From: Planctomycetota bacterium
GTDB taxonomy: Bacteria; Planctomycetota; Uabimicrobiia; Uabimicrobiales; Uabimicrobiaceae
Direction: 5' to 3'
DNA: 64,000 nucleotides
Assembly (NCBI GenBank): GCA_029260735.1
Contig: JAJDCR010000024.1
Coordinates: 149,475 to 213,474 of the forward strand
Position numbers and translations under genes: made by a program. Of this stretch, positions 25,765-35,238 are shown piece after piece (the stretch's first letter is position 1; every line of letters starts with the position of its first letter). Under the pieces are notes generated by a model. The model made no database searches, was not told where the DNA came from, and saw only the letters and a program-made list of their open reading frames with translations.

Positions 25765-25803
25765 TATTGAAGAGAGTGATAGAGCTATCCACTCTCTTCA
25801 ATA
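25765..25803 (-). terminator. Terminator downstream of the HtrA/Deg protease gene
   Basis: A 14-bp perfect outer stem (tattgaagagagtg with cactctcttcaata), plus an inner ATAG/CTAT pairing in its loop, lies 27 bases after the protease stop. On the minus strand it is followed by TTTTATG, a short U tract. The rest of the 304-base gap up to der holds no gene. Confidence 0.72.
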
Positions 25804-25829
25804 AAGCAATAAAGCACAAAAGTAGCTAT

Positions 25830-27347
25830 CTACTTACGAATAACAACATAGCGAGTTCTGTTTTGAGTACGAACTTTGAACAAATAAAGATTTTTACTCT
25901 TCTGCTCAACTACATTTTTAATATCATTGAACGTTTTGATAGGAGTATGGTTAATCGATAAAATCAGGTCTCCCTCTCGAAGAAAAGATCTTTCAGCTAA
26001 ACTGCCAGATTCAATTCCTATAACAACAACTCCTTCACTTTCCTCAATACCGTACTTTTGACTCAACTCTGAAGTTAAGGTTCTCACTTCTATACCGAGT
26101 TTTTCTAAAGCAGGGATGTTTTCTTCGGCAGAAGGAGCAACGGACTCCTGGGGAACTACAGCGCCTTCTAAGTTGGCATTCGCCAAATTTCCGAGAAGAA
26201 CGTAAAGAGTTTTATACATTCCTTTCCGGTAAATACGAACAGCAACTCTACGTCCCACTCCCGTAGAAGCAACAGTGTTACGTAAATGATTGATATTATC
26301 AATTTTTTGGCCATTGAACTCTAAAATAATATCTCCTGAGCGAAGGCCTGATTCTTCGGCTGGACTACCAGAAGTAACATCTTCTACTAAGCCACCCCGA
26401 ACCATCGGAAGATTAAAGGCTTCAGCAATCTCTGATGTGACTTCTCGAATACTTACCCCTAGCCAACCTCGCTTTACAGTTCCTGTTTGGATGAGCTGAC
26501 GGACAATAGAATTAGCAAGATTAATGGGAACAGCAAAACCAATTCCCTGGTATCCTCCACTTCGGCTAATAATGGCGGTATTGATGCCAATGATTTCTCC
26601 ATTTAGATTGACCAAGGGACCACCTGAATTACCAGGATTAATCGCCGCATCTGTTTGAATAAAATCTTCGTAGTCAACAATTCCGACACCAGCTCTTCCT
26701 TTTGCACTGATGATGCCCGCGGTCACTGTTTGAGATAGTCCAAAGGGATTACCTATAGCTAGGGCCCATTCTCCGACCTCAATTTTATCGGAATCTCCAA
26801 TCGGAGCATAGGGAAAGCCAGAGCCATCAATTTTTAAGACAGCCACATCTGTTTTTGCATCTGTCCCGATGATTTTTGCCTTAAATTCTCTTTTGTCTCC
26901 TAAGCGTACTATAACTTCATCGGCTCCTTTGACAACATGATTATTACTGATAATGTACCCTTTTGGGTCGATAATAATTCCTGAGCCCATGCCTTGTTGT
27001 TGGCGTTTTTGCTGGTTTTGTCCTCGTTTTTCTTGGTATTCGCGGAATTTTTCAGGAAAGAGTCGACGCAGCACATCTTCATCAAAAAGCTCTCGCCTTT
27101 TCGACTGAACATTTGTTACAGTAGAAATATGGACAACTGCGGGTGTTACTCGCTTTGCCACATCGACAAAGACATTGGATTGAGCACGAAAATGTTTGAG
27201 ACCTTCGCTGTCCTGAGCAAACACATCGGGAGCATAAACTTGGCTATACAAGCCAATAACGACAAAAGCAAAGGCAAAACTGAAAAAAAGATAGATACTT
27301 TTTCGCATAAGTTGTTTCGTCGGGCAAAAAAATGTTTTTATTTTCAT
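25830..27347 (-). CDS. Periplasmic serine endoprotease of the DegP/HtrA (Do) family
   Basis: 505 residues. ATG 27347 is preceded by a strong SD (AAGGAGGAGGGTA). A signal anchor covers about 14-38. Trypsin-like domain: H137 (SNNHVVKG), D167 (TDVAVLKI) and S241 (NPGNSGGP). Two PDZ domains follow, with RGWLGVSI opening the first and SGSLAERSFLREGDLIL in the second. A Gln/Arg-rich loop at about 105-120 matches the variable LA-loop. Role: degradation and chaperoning of misfolded envelope proteins. Length and two PDZ domains fit DegP/DegQ/MucD; the exact orthologue is not decided. It has its own terminator. Confidence 0.93.
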   Translation of the reverse strand: MKIKTFFCPTKQLMRKSIYLFFSFAFAFVVIGLYSQVYAPDVFAQDSEGLKHFRAQSNVFVDVAKRVTPAVVHISTVTNVQSKRRELFDEDVLRRLFPEKFREYQEKRGQNQQKRQQQGMGSGIIIDPKGYIISNNHVVKGADEVIVRLGDKREFKAKIIGTDAKTDVAVLKIDGSGFPYAPIGDSDKIEVGEWALAIGNPFGLSQTVTAGIISAKGRAGVGIVDYEDFIQTDAAINPGNSGGPLVNLNGEIIGINTAIISRSGGYQGIGFAVPINLANSIVRQLIQTGTVKRGWLGVSIREVTSEIAEAFNLPMVRGGLVEDVTSGSPAEESGLRSGDIILEFNGQKIDNINHLRNTVASTGVGRRVAVRIYRKGMYKTLYVLLGNLANANLEGAVVPQESVAPSAEENIPALEKLGIEVRTLTSELSQKYGIEESEGVVVIGIESGSLAERSFLREGDLILSINHTPIKTFNDIKNVVEQKSKNLYLFKVRTQNRTRYVVIRK

Positions 27348-27634
27348 TACCCTCCTCCTTTTCTACTGAGGTCTAAAAGATGCAATTTCCATACGATTTA
27401 AGTTCGAAGGGGCTTGCGGAGCAGGGGATGTGCTAAGAAACCATAACAACAAGTAAAACACAACCCCCTACTCGGTAAGTCTCGCCCTCCACTACGCCGT
27501 ACTTTCTAAAAAAACAGTGTTGAGATAGTTGAAGTATGATATATTAAAACAAGATAGTCAAACACTCTTTTACAGTTGTTTTTTTCCCATGTTTCAATAT
27601 TTTAGATCTAATTTTAGTACGAAGTTTCTTCCAT

Positions 27635-28252
27635 ATGGATTGCAAAAATTTTTGGAAAAATGTAAGACTAGCTTCTTATATTAGAAAAAATAAGGCTAGG
27701 AGCGCTTATATTTCTTACTTTTCAGAAAAGAGAAAATTTTCAGAAAAGAGAAAAATAGTCCCTTTTTGTTTGGGAGGGATTTTTATCGCTGTTTTATGTT
27801 GGCAAGGATGCGCTTCGCCTCAACACTCTCCTCCAGCTAGGATAAAAAAGAGTGAGCTTACTGAGTACGAAAAAAATGTAGCAAAAGCGATTAATGAAGA
27901 GCGAAAAAAACTTCATTTCCCCTCTTTGAACTGGGATAAGCACCTATCTCTTCTGGCTCGCGGCTACAGCCAAGATATGGGAGAAAAAAGTTTTTTTGCC
28001 CACCAAGACTTGGCCGGGCGAAAAATCGGAGACCGTCTCCTTTCTGCGGGAGTGTCCTTTCGCTTAGCTGGAGAAAACTTAGCTTTTATTCAGAAGGGAA
28101 GCTGGCAGTTAGAGAAAATTATGCACGCTTGGATGGCCAGCCTAAGTCATCGTAGAACTTTACTTTCTTCTGAGTACAAGAGTTTTGGGGTGGGTCTTTT
28201 TCAGAATGAGAAAGGAGAGTACTATGTCACTTGCATCTTCATTCTTTATTGA
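27635..28252 (+). CDS. CAP/SCP-domain lipoprotein
   Basis: 205 residues. After a basic N-terminus that contains a duplicated FSEKRK unit (an 18-base DNA tandem repeat, about 27720-27755) comes a hydrophobic stretch and lipobox-like LCWQGC. The CAP (SCP/PR-1, YkwD-like) fold is seen in VAKAINEERKKLHFPSLNWDKHLSLLARGYSQDM, the conserved FFAHQDL (His), RLAGENLAF (Glu), and WMASLSHRRTLLSSEYKSFGVG (second His). Bacterial CAP proteins have unknown or varied functions. The N-region before the lipobox is unusually long (about 44 residues). Another CAP lipoprotein is at 40310. Confidence 0.82.
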   Translation: MDCKNFWKNVRLASYIRKNKARSAYISYFSEKRKFSEKRKIVPFCLGGIFIAVLCWQGCASPQHSPPARIKKSELTEYEKNVAKAINEERKKLHFPSLNWDKHLSLLARGYSQDMGEKSFFAHQDLAGRKIGDRLLSAGVSFRLAGENLAFIQKGSWQLEKIMHAWMASLSHRRTLLSSEYKSFGVGLFQNEKGEYYVTCIFILY

Positions 28253-28535
28253 ATCTAAGAACTCTCACAACAGCTTCCATTGAAAGAGCTTCCTTTAAAT
28301 AACACTCTGTGACTGATATTGCTTGTTCTCTGTGAATTATTTTCTGTTGACATAAAGAACCTGCTATGTTAAAACAATAATTTCTTGTAAGCAAAGTTTT
28401 TGCTTGAATAAAAAGGGTTTTAGTAGCATTTAGAGACCTGGTCACTAGTAGGTGTTAGTAACTTGGGAAAAGTTTGTTTTTTTTAGTCTCTAAAATATAC
28501 CTAGTCCCTAGAAGTTCTCTCAGTGGAGTCATTCC

Positions 28536-28706
28536 GTGACGAATAAAATTCCTGATGAATTTGCTATTCGTTCTCCTGAAGAGGAGTATGAGTTGTATGT
28601 TCAAAAACAAATAGAAAATGCTCGGCGTTTTAAAGAAGAAGATAAGGTAGAGCTTTATCAAGAAGCTTTGCAATTAGGATTGAAACTGCTGAAAGACTTG
28701 AGGTAA
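28536..28706 (+). CDS. Small acidic/charged protein upstream of the SbcC-like ATPase
   Basis: 56 residues from GTG 28536, with GGAG placed 7 bases upstream and a stop only 12 bases before the ATG of the ATPase gene. The sequence opens TNKIPDEFAIRSPEEEYELY, then continues as a single predicted amphipathic helix rich in Glu, Lys and Leu (VELYQEALQLGLKLLKDL). No family recognised. The clean SD, codon pattern and tight spacing support a real gene co-transcribed and perhaps co-acting with the ATPase. Confidence 0.6.
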   Translation: MTNKIPDEFAIRSPEEEYELYVQKQIENARRFKEEDKVELYQEALQLGLKLLKDLR

Positions 28707-28718
28707 GTGGGTTAAAGA

Positions 28719-31598
28719 ATGTTAATAAAAACACTGAAAGCGGAAAACTTTAAAAAGTACCAGCTTTTGAATATAAGTGATCTTCCCGAAAAATCTATTA
28801 TTGGTATTTTTGGAGCCAATGAGTCCGGTAAGTCCAGCATTAGTGATGCTGTTGCCTTTTCCCTGTTTGGCCAAACGGCCAAATTCTCTCCTGATACAAT
28901 TTCTCAGTTGATTAACTGGGATTCAGAGGAGTGTGAGGTCGAACTCAACTTTAAAACAGCAGAGCAAGAAGAGTATAGGGTTGTACGACATTTTAATCGT
29001 GCAGGAGCAAGCAAAGCGGCTCTATATTCTTTGCAAAGACCCAGCCAAGCAATAGAAACAGGTGTAGAAGCGGTTAACCAAAAAATCGAAAAGCTAACAG
29101 GATTTAATTTTAGAAATTTTCGTTATACTTTTTATCTGGCCCAGAAAGAAATTGACATTATCACTGAAGATTTAAAATCTAATCGCCAAGATATGCTTCA
29201 GAAAATGTTAGGATTTGATCGTTTGCATCAAGCTCTTGATGTTATTGGAGAGGAAGAAAAAAAACTCCTCGACAAACAAGAGAAATGTGAAAATGAACTT
29301 CTTGTCACAAAAAGCCGACTCCAAGACTACAAAGTAGACAAGACTGCTGTGCGCAATCTCCAACGACAGATTGAAGATAACAAGCTAAGCGAAGATCGAC
29401 TCCAGAAAGTGATTAGCGAAGAAGAAAAAAAATGGGATAAAGCAAAAGACATTCTAGGAACGCAAGAAAAGCTTGAGAACGACTTTAAGTCCCTCGAGAA
29501 ATCACTTTTCTTCAACTATCACAAAGAAATCTTTAATCGATCGACACAAAGTTTAGTCAATCTTTACCGCCGTTTACAGCAAGAACAAAAAGTCTTAGGA
29601 AAAAAACTCCAAAGTGTTCTCACCCAAAAAGAATCTGTTCGAAAGGAAGAAGTTCGTTCCAAAAACCTTGCGGAACAGCTGCAAGAACTATCGGTTATGA
29701 TTCAAACACATCGTAACCATATTCAAAGACGTTTAATTTTGCCCACAGAAGAAGCAAAGAAAAAGACTCCTCCTGGCGATAACTTACCCATGGCCCTTCA
29801 GCAAGAAGAAAAGAAAATAAATGGAGTTGGCCATACAGGAACAGGGTTAATTTCGATTAGCTTAGCTTTCGTCATTTTAGCCATATATGCTTTTTTTAGC
29901 GCTATTCTTTCCTCTATGGGCAAAAGTGTTTCTTTGTTTTTTTGGGCTCCTAGCGGATCTTGGTTGTGGGGAATAGCTATTTGCTCTGTTTTAATAGCTG
30001 TTGCAAGTACTCTAGCTTTAGCAAATCTACAAAGAACTCTAAAGCAAGCTCGCCGAGCCAAAAATGATATCCTCGACAAAATGAAAGAGCTAACAGAGCA
30101 GGCTGAAGTTTGCGAAAAAGTTAATGTCATGGATCTAGGAAATCTCTCTGAGCCTATTTCTTTAATTGAAGATCAGCAAATTAAGCAGAAATATCAGTCC
30201 ATCGCAGATTCCTACGTAAAAATTTTTAATGAATATAAAAATATTCTGGAACTAGAAACTGAACTGAAGCAAAAGTCAAAAGATACCCTCAGTGGCGAAA
30301 AAGAAGTTGAGGAGAGAGCTAAACAAGTTCAAAAGATTTGTCAATTGATTGATAGCATGATCAAAGATGATAGTTTGAACTTACCTGCAACCACGGAAAA
30401 AGAGAGTAAGCCCCTTGATTTGGATGAGACAGAAAAGCAAGTGTATCGTTTACTCGAAATGATCCAAGAGCATAAAACTGCTGCGAAAGAATTTGAGTTT
30501 GGAGAAGAGAATATTACTCTGGATATGGATGCGGCATGGAAAGAGTATGAGCAGCAGAGAACCAAGTTTCGAGAACTTTCTGGGTTGACCTCTATTGGGG
30601 GAGGAACAGGGATGCTTAAACGGATTCAAATGGCTTTTCGCCAAGAGAGTACAGACAAGTTTATGGTAACCCTCAACCAAGAAAAAGAAAATTTCATTTC
30701 TGGTTTGCCTAAAAAAGAAGAGCAACAGATAAGCATTAAGTCTTTGCAAAAATCACTAGATAAGGTTTCCAAAGAAAAGGAAGAGCTTGGTCGAGAAAAA
30801 AAAGGATTAAAAGATAAACATAAGACAGATTCTGGAGAGTTCGAAAAGAAACAAGAATTTTTAACGAAAGCCACTGCGCTTAAAACCCAAATCCAAAATA
30901 TCAAGCGTTCTTTCGAAGTTTATGAAACCTCTGCTGAATTTATAAGAGGAACTATTAAAAGCTCCAATGAAAGATTTGCTCCTAGCTTAGCTCGAGTTAT
31001 GAGTAGAGTTCTTCCTCAGATCACCGATGGACGTTACCAACACGTTAAAGTGGAAAAGAATTTAGAAATTAAAGCTTTCTCGGCTGAGAAAAATGATTTT
31101 GTTGACATTTCAGAGCTTTCTGGTGGTACTGTTGACCAACTCTTCTTATCTTTACGTTTAGCTTTTGCTCAAGCAATGATGGCTGCTGCAGTGGGGCGAT
31201 CTTCTTCTCAGTTTCTTTTCTTTGATGAGCCCATCATGTCCTTCGACGAGAAAAGATCAGACTCATTCTTTAACCTTCTGACCGATTATAACAATCATTT
31301 TGTTCAGATCTTTTTAATCTCTCCTCGGAGTTACACGAACGTAAACTTTGATTTGATTATAGAGACAAGCTTAGAAAATAAAACCTTGGAGATTGTTTGT
31401 GAGCCGGTTTCCGAGAGCCTAAGTGAAACAAAGAAGTTTTCGCGCCGTAACTTGGCTCGCTCTAAAACAGCTAGTAAGATTAACAAAGAAAAGCGAGCTA
31501 AAAAAGAAGACGACCTTGATTCTCAGGGTGATAAAGGGGAGCAAGAGCCACCAGAGGAAGAACCTGAAGATGACATCACTATTGAGTATGATGAATAG
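28719..31598 (+). CDS. Rad50/SbcC/YhaN-like ATPase with a membrane hairpin inside the coiled coil
   Basis: 959 residues. Walker A GANESGKSS (32-40) is at the N-terminus. The ABC signature LSGGTVDQLFLSLRLA (near 800) and Walker B FLFFDEP (near 833) are at the C-terminus, the split layout of SMC/Rad50 proteins. Long coiled coils lie between. Where Rad50/SbcC carry the CXXC zinc hook, this protein has two membrane helices (about 375-434: ISISLAFVILAIYAFFSAIL and WLWGIAICSVLIAVASTLAL). That is the layout of membrane-linked YhaN-type relatives. No SbcD-type nuclease is adjacent. It ends with an acidic tail. The role is probably in DNA or chromosome processing at the membrane; the rest is inference. 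Confidence 0.85.
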   Translation: MLIKTLKAENFKKYQLLNISDLPEKSIIGIFGANESGKSSISDAVAFSLFGQTAKFSPDTISQLINWDSEECEVELNFKTAEQEEYRVVRHFNRAGASKAALYSLQRPSQAIETGVEAVNQKIEKLTGFNFRNFRYTFYLAQKEIDIITEDLKSNRQDMLQKMLGFDRLHQALDVIGEEEKKLLDKQEKCENELLVTKSRLQDYKVDKTAVRNLQRQIEDNKLSEDRLQKVISEEEKKWDKAKDILGTQEKLENDFKSLEKSLFFNYHKEIFNRSTQSLVNLYRRLQQEQKVLGKKLQSVLTQKESVRKEEVRSKNLAEQLQELSVMIQTHRNHIQRRLILPTEEAKKKTPPGDNLPMALQQEEKKINGVGHTGTGLISISLAFVILAIYAFFSAILSSMGKSVSLFFWAPSGSWLWGIAICSVLIAVASTLALANLQRTLKQARRAKNDILDKMKELTEQAEVCEKVNVMDLGNLSEPISLIEDQQIKQKYQSIADSYVKIFNEYKNILELETELKQKSKDTLSGEKEVEERAKQVQKICQLIDSMIKDDSLNLPATTEKESKPLDLDETEKQVYRLLEMIQEHKTAAKEFEFGEENITLDMDAAWKEYEQQRTKFRELSGLTSIGGGTGMLKRIQMAFRQESTDKFMVTLNQEKENFISGLPKKEEQQISIKSLQKSLDKVSKEKEELGREKKGLKDKHKTDSGEFEKKQEFLTKATALKTQIQNIKRSFEVYETSAEFIRGTIKSSNERFAPSLARVMSRVLPQITDGRYQHVKVEKNLEIKAFSAEKNDFVDISELSGGTVDQLFLSLRLAFAQAMMAAAVGRSSSQFLFFDEPIMSFDEKRSDSFFNLLTDYNNHFVQIFLISPRSYTNVNFDLIIETSLENKTLEIVCEPVSESLSETKKFSRRNLARSKTASKINKEKRAKKEDDLDSQGDKGEQEPPEEEPEDDITIEYDE

Positions 31599-31628
31599 GA
31601 TGACATCACTATTGAGTATGATGAATAG
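31569..31628 (+). repeat. Exact 30-base tandem duplication spanning the stop codon
   Basis: Units 31569-31598 and 31599-31628 are identical and each ends in TAG. A partial third unit (tatgatgaat) follows. Because the first copy includes the stop, the second is not translated. It would be a silent slippage product. Confidence 0.92.
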
Positions 31629-31742
31629 TATGATGAATAAAGAAAAACTTTTAGCTTCTGGGTTTTTTTTAATTTAATTATTTTAGATACTTCGAACCTT
31701 AGGAGGGACTTTCAGTGGGTGGCTCTTAATGAGTAAAAGTTA

Positions 31743-31765
31743 GACTCAATAAATTTCATTGAGTC
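31743..31765 (+). terminator. Weak terminator-like hairpin after the ATPase gene
   Basis: GACTCAAT and ATTGAGTC pair around a 7-base loop, followed by AATTTTG. The stem is AT-rich and the T run short. The remaining 360-base gap up to the PilZ gene shows no gene. Confidence 0.4.
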
Positions 31766-31957
31766 AATTTTGCTAACATTGACAAGAAATCATGGGAGCA
31801 TCATCAATTAAATTTTGTTTAGTATCTAAGTCTATATAAAATATAGCAAGGCACTTTGAGTAAGCCTTTTGTTATGGAAGTTTTTTTCTGTAATTGAAAA
31901 GTAACGCTGCTAGATTTTATAAAGGCTAGATGAATAATAATTAATTTATGACACACC

Positions 31958-32323
31958 CTAACTAGAAATTTTGATGTCTCGAAGAAACTTCTCTATCACG
32001 ACTTGATCTCCGTGTGAGATTTCCACAAAACGGATACCTACTTCGCAGCAACCATTATCATGCTCATCAACATGAGCAACTTCTCCCTTTACGTTAATAA
32101 CCGCCTCTTCTAAAGCAATATAAAGTTTTATTTCTGATGAAGGAACCTTCGATAATGGAACTTCTAGCTTTATCCCTCCCAATGAAATGTCTAGAGTGCG
32201 TCCAATTTCCTCTACCTCAACATTGTTTTCGCTATCAAAGTATTGGTAGGAAACAAAATTTAAAGAATCTATTCTGGAGAGAGTTCTTCTCTCACTGTTG
32301 TCAGGTACACCATTGTTATCCAT
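31958..32323 (-). CDS. PilZ-domain protein (c-di-GMP binding candidate)
   Basis: 121 residues, one domain. The two PilZ motifs are visible: R-xxx-R near the start (ERRTLSRIDSL) and D-x-S-xx-G at DISLGGIKLE. The beta-barrel strands follow (IKLYIALEEAVINVKGEVAHVDE and EVGIRFVEI). By family knowledge these bind cyclic di-GMP and relay it to motility, secretion or polysaccharide systems. No partner gene is adjacent. Separated by a short gap from the lipoprotein upstream, same strand. Confidence 0.85.
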   Translation of the reverse strand: MDNNGVPDNSERRTLSRIDSLNFVSYQYFDSENNVEVEEIGRTLDISLGGIKLEVPLSKVPSSEIKLYIALEEAVINVKGEVAHVDEHDNGCCEVGIRFVEISHGDQVVIEKFLRDIKISS

Positions 32324-32368
32324 GATTTCTCCTGATGAAAAAATTTCAAATGCTTTTATTTTGTGTTT

Positions 32369-33223
32369 TTATTTTTTCCACACGAACTCAAAGATGCGCT
32401 TTGCATACTTCAAATCTCGAAGAGCTGCTTGATTACAATTTGATATTAGAAGCACTTTACTTCGATTATAATATGAAACTGCCAGTCGTGATAGATTATT
32501 TTTGTTTATTTTTTTTTCTTTAAGTAAGTGGCCTTGGTCTTCCCTGATAGCTTGGCTAAGCTTATTCACTAAAAGAGGCCATTTGTGTTTTTTTATAAGA
32601 GTCAAGATCTCTCTATTGTAACCGGAGGGAGTGAGGAAAGCAACGTTTTCTCTTGTTACTTTAGGGAAAAGATGTTCGGTTAAAAAAACTTCAAAACTGT
32701 TGCTAAGTAATATCCAATAAGAGTTTTTTTTGGGGGAAAGTAAAGGCGCTTCTAGGAGTTCTTTTTTTCGAAAAAAAATATTTTTACTTAAAGGATCTCG
32801 AATAGATAAATCAACAGCACAAGTTACTTGAGTTATTTCTGTGGGATAATTTATTCTTTTAGCACGAGATGCTAAGTTCTGGGGAAATTGAGTTTCGAAG
32901 TTGTCTTTTTGGACTTTTTCTAGTTTTATTGCACTTAGATGACATTCAAGGAGCCAATCAGCTTTTTGTGAACCAGGAGCTTTTCGCAACTCTGGATAAA
33001 TTGTTTGAACAGTGTTATCGGCAATATTTTGCCAAGCAGCCAACCACTCTGAAGGCAATGAAGAAGATGATTTTACTTTACATCGAAAAGTGCGAACATA
33101 GAGAGGATAGACGGGGCTTTTTTTTTCAACCGCAACAACTAACCGAGGAATGTCTTTAGGAGATTGTTGGCATGCGGTAACTAAGAAAAAGACAAGAAAG
33201 TAAAGGCAATGTTTTTTGAGCAT
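32369..33223 (-). CDS. Lipoprotein of unknown function
   Basis: 284 residues from ATG 33223; a TTG at 33271 adds 16 residues before the signal. Lipobox LVTAC (about 15-19) in a typical lipoprotein signal (KKHCLYFLVFFLVTACQQ). The mature part has a beta-rich start (LVVAVEKKSPVYPLYVRTFRCKV) and a segment with LASRAKRINYPTEITQVTCAVDLSIRD that loosely recalls outer-membrane assembly lipoproteins. I do not assign a family. The C-terminus (NRSKVLLISNCNQAALRDLKYA) is helical. Expected at the outer membrane or periplasmic face. Confidence 0.65.
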   Translation of the reverse strand: MLKKHCLYFLVFFLVTACQQSPKDIPRLVVAVEKKSPVYPLYVRTFRCKVKSSSSLPSEWLAAWQNIADNTVQTIYPELRKAPGSQKADWLLECHLSAIKLEKVQKDNFETQFPQNLASRAKRINYPTEITQVTCAVDLSIRDPLSKNIFFRKKELLEAPLLSPKKNSYWILLSNSFEVFLTEHLFPKVTRENVAFLTPSGYNREILTLIKKHKWPLLVNKLSQAIREDQGHLLKEKKINKNNLSRLAVSYYNRSKVLLISNCNQAALRDLKYAKRIFEFVWKK

Positions 33224-33404
33224 TTTTTTCGAACACCTACAGGATAAAAAACGACGGTGTGCTTGTTTCAATGAACCTCATTGTATTCTAAGAGGAAACA
33301 GATACAAAAAGAATTATTTCTTTGCTCAAAAATTTTTTTGTCAGAGTGTTGCAACCAATGTCATACTCTGACTAAAGTTCTTTTTATTATGAAAGTAGGC
33401 AGTT

Positions 33405-34451
33405 ATGGTTGAACCTCATGAAATAAACTGGCAAGAATTAAGCTTTGCCTATACTCCTACCAAGTATATGTTTATTGCTCGTTGTGGAGCAGATCAAAAA
33501 TGGCAAGAGGGAGAAGTTGTCCCTTATCAAGATATCCCCATGTCCCCGGCCGCTTGTGTTTTAAACTATGGGCAGGGACTTTTTGAGGGTTTAAAAGCAT
33601 TCAGTGGTAAAGATGACAAAATTTATCTCTTTCGGCCTGAAGAAAATGCGATGAGAATCTCGGAAGGGTGTGAACGTTTGTGTGTTCCTCCTCTTCCTGT
33701 AGAGATTTTTTTAAACGGAATTTCTGAAATTGCTCGGGCCAACAGGGAGTATGTCCCCCCTTTTCGAGAAGAGAGCTTTTCTCAAGGGTCGCTCTATATC
33801 CGTCCGGTTATCTGGGGAACAGGCCCTATTTTAGGAGTAGCTCCAGCTCCTTCCTATACTTTTGTTATTTTTGCTTGCCCAGTAGGAGCCTACTTCAAAA
33901 AAGGTTTTCAAGCGATTAAACTGAAAGTGACCACGGAGTACTTTAGAGCAACAAAGGGAGGAACAGGATACATCAAAGCTATTGGGAACTACGCAACCGG
34001 AATGCTACCCGCACAAATAGCAAAGAAAGAAGGTTTCCAAGAGATACTCTATTTAGACACCAAAGAGTGTAAATACATAGAGGAAGTCGGTGCAGCCAAC
34101 TTTTTTTGTTACCTAAATGGCACCTTGGTTACTCCCGAACTTGACGGTCGCATTCTCCCAGGAATCACCCGCTCTTCTATTCTTGAACTAGCTCAAAAAC
34201 GCTTGGGCCTCAAAGTAGAAGAGAGAAAAGTATCATTGGAAGAAGTTTTCCAATCAGAAGAAGCTTTTAGTACTGGAACAGCGGCAGTGGTTAGTCCCGT
34301 AGGATCTATTTTCTATAAAGGAAAAGAGCATTTAATCAACGGAGGAGAACCCGGGCCTTTAACGAAAAAACTATTTGAGATTTTAGTTAATATTCAACAC
34401 GGGTTTGACCCAGACCATTACGGATGGAGTCAAGAGGTTTGCCAACGATAG
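33405..34451 (+). CDS. ilvE: Branched-chain amino acid aminotransferase
   Basis: 348 residues, fold type IV PLP transaminase. Seen: YGQGLFEGLKAF (substrate side), FRPEENAMRISEGCERL, and ATKGGTGYIKAIGNYATG carrying the PLP-linked Lys in the position of the family K-x-x-GNYA motif. YLDTKECKYIEEVGAANFF follows, with the Glu that contacts the pyridine nitrogen, then ELDGRILPGITRSS. It transfers amino groups between Val/Leu/Ile and 2-oxoglutarate. An inverted repeat GTCAGAGT/ACTCTGAC lies 30-60 bases upstream (33340-33372) and could be a leader hairpin or operator; that is speculative. The metallopeptidase-like gene follows 10 bases later. Confidence 0.93.
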   Translation: MVEPHEINWQELSFAYTPTKYMFIARCGADQKWQEGEVVPYQDIPMSPAACVLNYGQGLFEGLKAFSGKDDKIYLFRPEENAMRISEGCERLCVPPLPVEIFLNGISEIARANREYVPPFREESFSQGSLYIRPVIWGTGPILGVAPAPSYTFVIFACPVGAYFKKGFQAIKLKVTTEYFRATKGGTGYIKAIGNYATGMLPAQIAKKEGFQEILYLDTKECKYIEEVGAANFFCYLNGTLVTPELDGRILPGITRSSILELAQKRLGLKVEERKVSLEEVFQSEEAFSTGTAAVVSPVGSIFYKGKEHLINGGEPGPLTKKLFEILVNIQHGFDPDHYGWSQEVCQR

Positions 34452-34461
34452 GACTTTTCCC

Positions 34462-35238
34462 ATGTACAAAAAAACTCTTTGCTTTATTATCTTAACCTTT
34501 TCTTGTGTTTTACTTTATGCTAATACCGGTAGTTACTATGAGGAAGAGATCGGGGTTCACATAACCTGGGCTCTTCGCCCTAATATGTTTCCTCAAAGTT
34601 GGCGTACTTCTAAAATTGATGCTCAGGCAAAACCCCTTGCAAAAGAAGAGATAGCCCGCTCTTTAGCCGTAGTAAAGAAAGCCTTAGCAAAGTACCCAAA
34701 AAGTATTCTTTACAGGAACCTTTACGAGGTTTACATTGTTAGCGAGTTGACTTACTACGGTATTTCTGCGGGGGGAACAAATTCCCGAGATAAAGTTTAT
34801 ATTGTCAATGCTGGCAAAAACCAAGGCTACTCTGATGAACAAATAGAGAAACTATTTCACGCGGAATTCTCTAGTATTTTGATGAGAAACTACCATCGAA
34901 GGTTTCCTTATCGAAGTTGGAAAGAAAATAACCCTCCGACGTTTCTTTACGGAGGCTCAGGAGTAGAGGCGATTCGAGAGAAGAAGTCGTCTCAAGTGCA
35001 AGAAGAGCTTTACCTAAGCAAAGGTTTCCTGAGCGAATACGCCACTTCTACTTTAGAAAATGATTTTAATGCCATTGCTCAGCATTTGTTTATGGGAGAA
35101 AAAAAGTTTTGGAATCATGTGGAAAAACATCCTAAACTTCTTTCTAAGATAAAGCTAGGAGTGTCGTTCTATCAAAGCATCCACTCTGACTTTACCGAGG
35201 AGTTCTTTCGAGGATTAGTTCCTTTAGATCGAAAATAG
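34462..35238 (+). CDS. Putative zinc metallopeptidase-like secreted protein
   Basis: 258 residues from ATG 34462, where a signal peptide starts (YKKTLCFIILTFSCVLLYA). The longer start at 34405 would overlap ilvE and is rejected. The core has EKLFHAEFSSILMRNY, similar to the H-E-F-SS-I-L helix of the putative zinc-binding metallo-peptidases of Bacteroidota (peptidase_Mx1 type). The second Glu-containing helix appears to be TLENDFNAIAQHLFMGE. HAEF is not HExxH, so catalysis is uncertain. Expected outside the cytoplasm. The gene probably shares ilvE's transcript. The stop TAG overlaps the first bases of a tRNA-like remnant. Confidence 0.6.
   Translation: MYKKTLCFIILTFSCVLLYANTGSYYEEEIGVHITWALRPNMFPQSWRTSKIDAQAKPLAKEEIARSLAVVKKALAKYPKSILYRNLYEVYIVSELTYYGISAGGTNSRDKVYIVNAGKNQGYSDEQIEKLFHAEFSSILMRNYHRRFPYRSWKENNPPTFLYGGSGVEAIREKKSSQVQEELYLSKGFLSEYATSTLENDFNAIAQHLFMGEKKFWNHVEKHPKLLSKIKLGVSFYQSIHSDFTEEFFRGLVPLDRK

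Noticed and set aside
32336..32523. Small plus-strand frame over the lipoprotein 3' end
   Set aside because: It overlaps the lipoprotein gene antisense, has no ribosome binding site and no family signal.
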